Positions 54,449-55,130 of a stretch of DNA of 55,130 nt are shown one piece after another. This stretch comes from Enterobacter sp. RIT418. Lineage in GTDB: Bacteria; Pseudomonadota; Gammaproteobacteria; Enterobacterales; Enterobacteriaceae. Each line of letters starts with the position of its first letter. Positions within the stretch are counted from its first letter, which is position 1. The position numbers and the translations under genes were made by a program. Under the pieces are notes generated by a model, which made no database searches, was not told where the DNA came from, and saw only the letters and a program-made list of their open reading frames with translations. The DNA lies in contig NZ_QBJD02000023.1 of assembly GCF_003057745.1 (NCBI RefSeq), positions 1 to 55,130 on the forward strand, written 5' to 3'.

Positions 54449-55130
54449 GGTGCCTCTCCCGCGCTGAACTCAAGCACAATCCCCTCTTCCTCGTCCCAGC
54501 CCAGGCTCAGCGACTCAGGCTTCTGCCCCGCCGCCATGTGCGTCAGCAGCTGCTGGCTCAGCACCGGCAGGATCTGCTGGTTCAGCAGGCTGTCGATGTT
54601 GCGCGCCCCGGTGTCCGGCAGCAGGCAGGCGTCCGTCAGCGCGTCCATCAGGCCGTCGGCGATCGCGGTCTTCATGCCGTAGTGGCGCGCCAGGCGTTTG
54701 CTCACCTGGTTCAGCTTCATGCCGACGATAGTGCGCATCGCCGCCTGGCCCAGCGGGCGGTAAATCACCGTCTGGAAGCGCGCCAGCAGCGCGGGCTGGA
54801 AGTGGTCGCGCAGGATCGGGCGCAGCAGCTCGTGCAGGTCGCCGTCGCTGGCGTCAGGCTGTTCGTCCAGCAGCTGCATCAGGTGGTCGCTGCCGAGGTT
54901 GGAGGTCATCAGAATTACCGTGTTGCGGAAGTCGATTTCGCGCCCCTCGCCGTCGCGCATAAACCCGCGGTCAAAGACCTGGTAGAACAGGTTCATCACG
55001 TCCCGGTGCGCCTTCTCGACCTCATCGAGCAGCACCACGCTGTACGGGCGCTTGCGCACCGCCTCGGTGAGGATGCCGCCCTGGCCGTAGCCGACGTAGC
55101 CCGGCGGGGAACCCTTCAGCTGGGAAACCG
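54445..55130 (-). CDS. tssH: T6SS sheath-recycling ATPase TssH (ClpV), C-terminal part
   Basis: AAA+ ATPase that disassembles contracted TssBC sheaths. Only the last 228 codons are in the window; the frame is open to the right edge, so the gene is cut by the window, not truncated. Visible parts of NBD2 are GSPPGYVGYGQGG, Walker [28 protein letters not shown] and the Arg-finger region LLARFQTVIYRPL, then the D2-small domain with DTGARNID. It is related to ClpB at the other end of the window but is distinguished by the T6SS context and ClpV-like C-terminus. The stop overlaps the vgrG start (ATGA). Confidence 0.95.
   Translation of the reverse strand, partial: VSQLKGSPPGYVGYGQGGILTEAVRKRPYSVVLLDEVEKAHRDVMNLFYQVFDRGFMRDGEGREIDFRNTVILMTSNLGSDHLMQLLDEQPDASDGDLHELLRPILRDHFQPALLARFQTVIYRPLGQAAMRTIVGMKLNQVSKRLARHYGMKTAIADGLMDALTDACLLPDTGARNIDSLLNQQILPVLSQQLLTHMAAGQKPESLSLGWDEEEGIVLEFSAGEAP

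Noticed and set aside
27349..55130. Second copy of the tmRNA 3' end (attR) within the window
   Set aside because: I looked for a repeat of the GTTCAACTCCCGCCAGCTCC region by eye and did not see one; not exhaustive, and it may lie beyond the right edge.

Overview
The window is chromosomal DNA of an enterobacterium, most likely Enterobacter or a close relative. The first 27 kb follow the gene order of the E. coli rrnG-clpB-ssrA region, and the encoded proteins are near-identical to E. coli proteins. Several features are not E. coli-like, including an SMP-30 family gene between pheA and tyrA, a PepSY/DUF2946 pair beside rplS, and a type VI secretion (T6SS) cluster beyond ssrA.

Bases 1-27,350 are core genome. 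The left edge holds the P1/P2 promoters and boxA leader of an rRNA operon running off the window. Next come clpB (sigma32 promoter), pgeF-rluD, bamD, raiA (CRP site), pheL-pheA with its attenuator, an SMP-30/gluconolactonase-like gene, the aroF-tyrA operon with TyrR boxes, yfiL, and the yfiR-dgcN-yfiB c-di-GMP module. These are followed by the PepSY/DUF2946 pair, rpsP-rimM-trmD-rplS, ffh, ypjD-corB, grpE (sigma32), nadK, recN (LexA boxes), bamE, ratA-rnfH, smpB and the tmRNA gene ssrA.

Bases 27,350-31,970 are accessory. Just after the ssrA terminator lies a short sequence reading like the N-terminus of a phage-type integrase, consistent with ssrA having served as an island attachment site. 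It is followed by an alpha/beta hydrolase, an MBL-fold hydrolase, a DJ-1/AraC regulator, an unrecognised protein with two HxTx motifs typical of 2H phosphoesterases, and a DUF1272 protein.

Bases 31,930-55,130 are a compact minus-strand T6SS operon. In transcription order it reads: tssH/clpV (partial), vgrG, a DUF4123 adaptor, four tandem DUF3304 genes (probable immunity), a Tle1-type phospholipase effector (DUF2235), PAAR, a membrane protein of unknown role, tssM, tssA, a three-gene phospholipid synthesis module (CDP-alcohol phosphatidyltransferase, PlsC-like acyltransferase, CdsA-like cytidylyltransferase), tssF, tssG, tssJ, tssE, a VasL-like protein and an unrecognised terminal gene. tssB, tssC, tssK, tssL and hcp are not in the window and would be expected upstream, beyond the right edge.

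The most interesting points are the lipid-synthesis trio inside a T6SS operon that also fires a phospholipase, and the fourfold immunity array with a period of about 615 bp, a hypervariable central segment and a hairpin in each gap. Others are a candidate 2H phosphoesterase, a probable CTG start for corB, and an unexplained palindromic element between ffh and rpsP.
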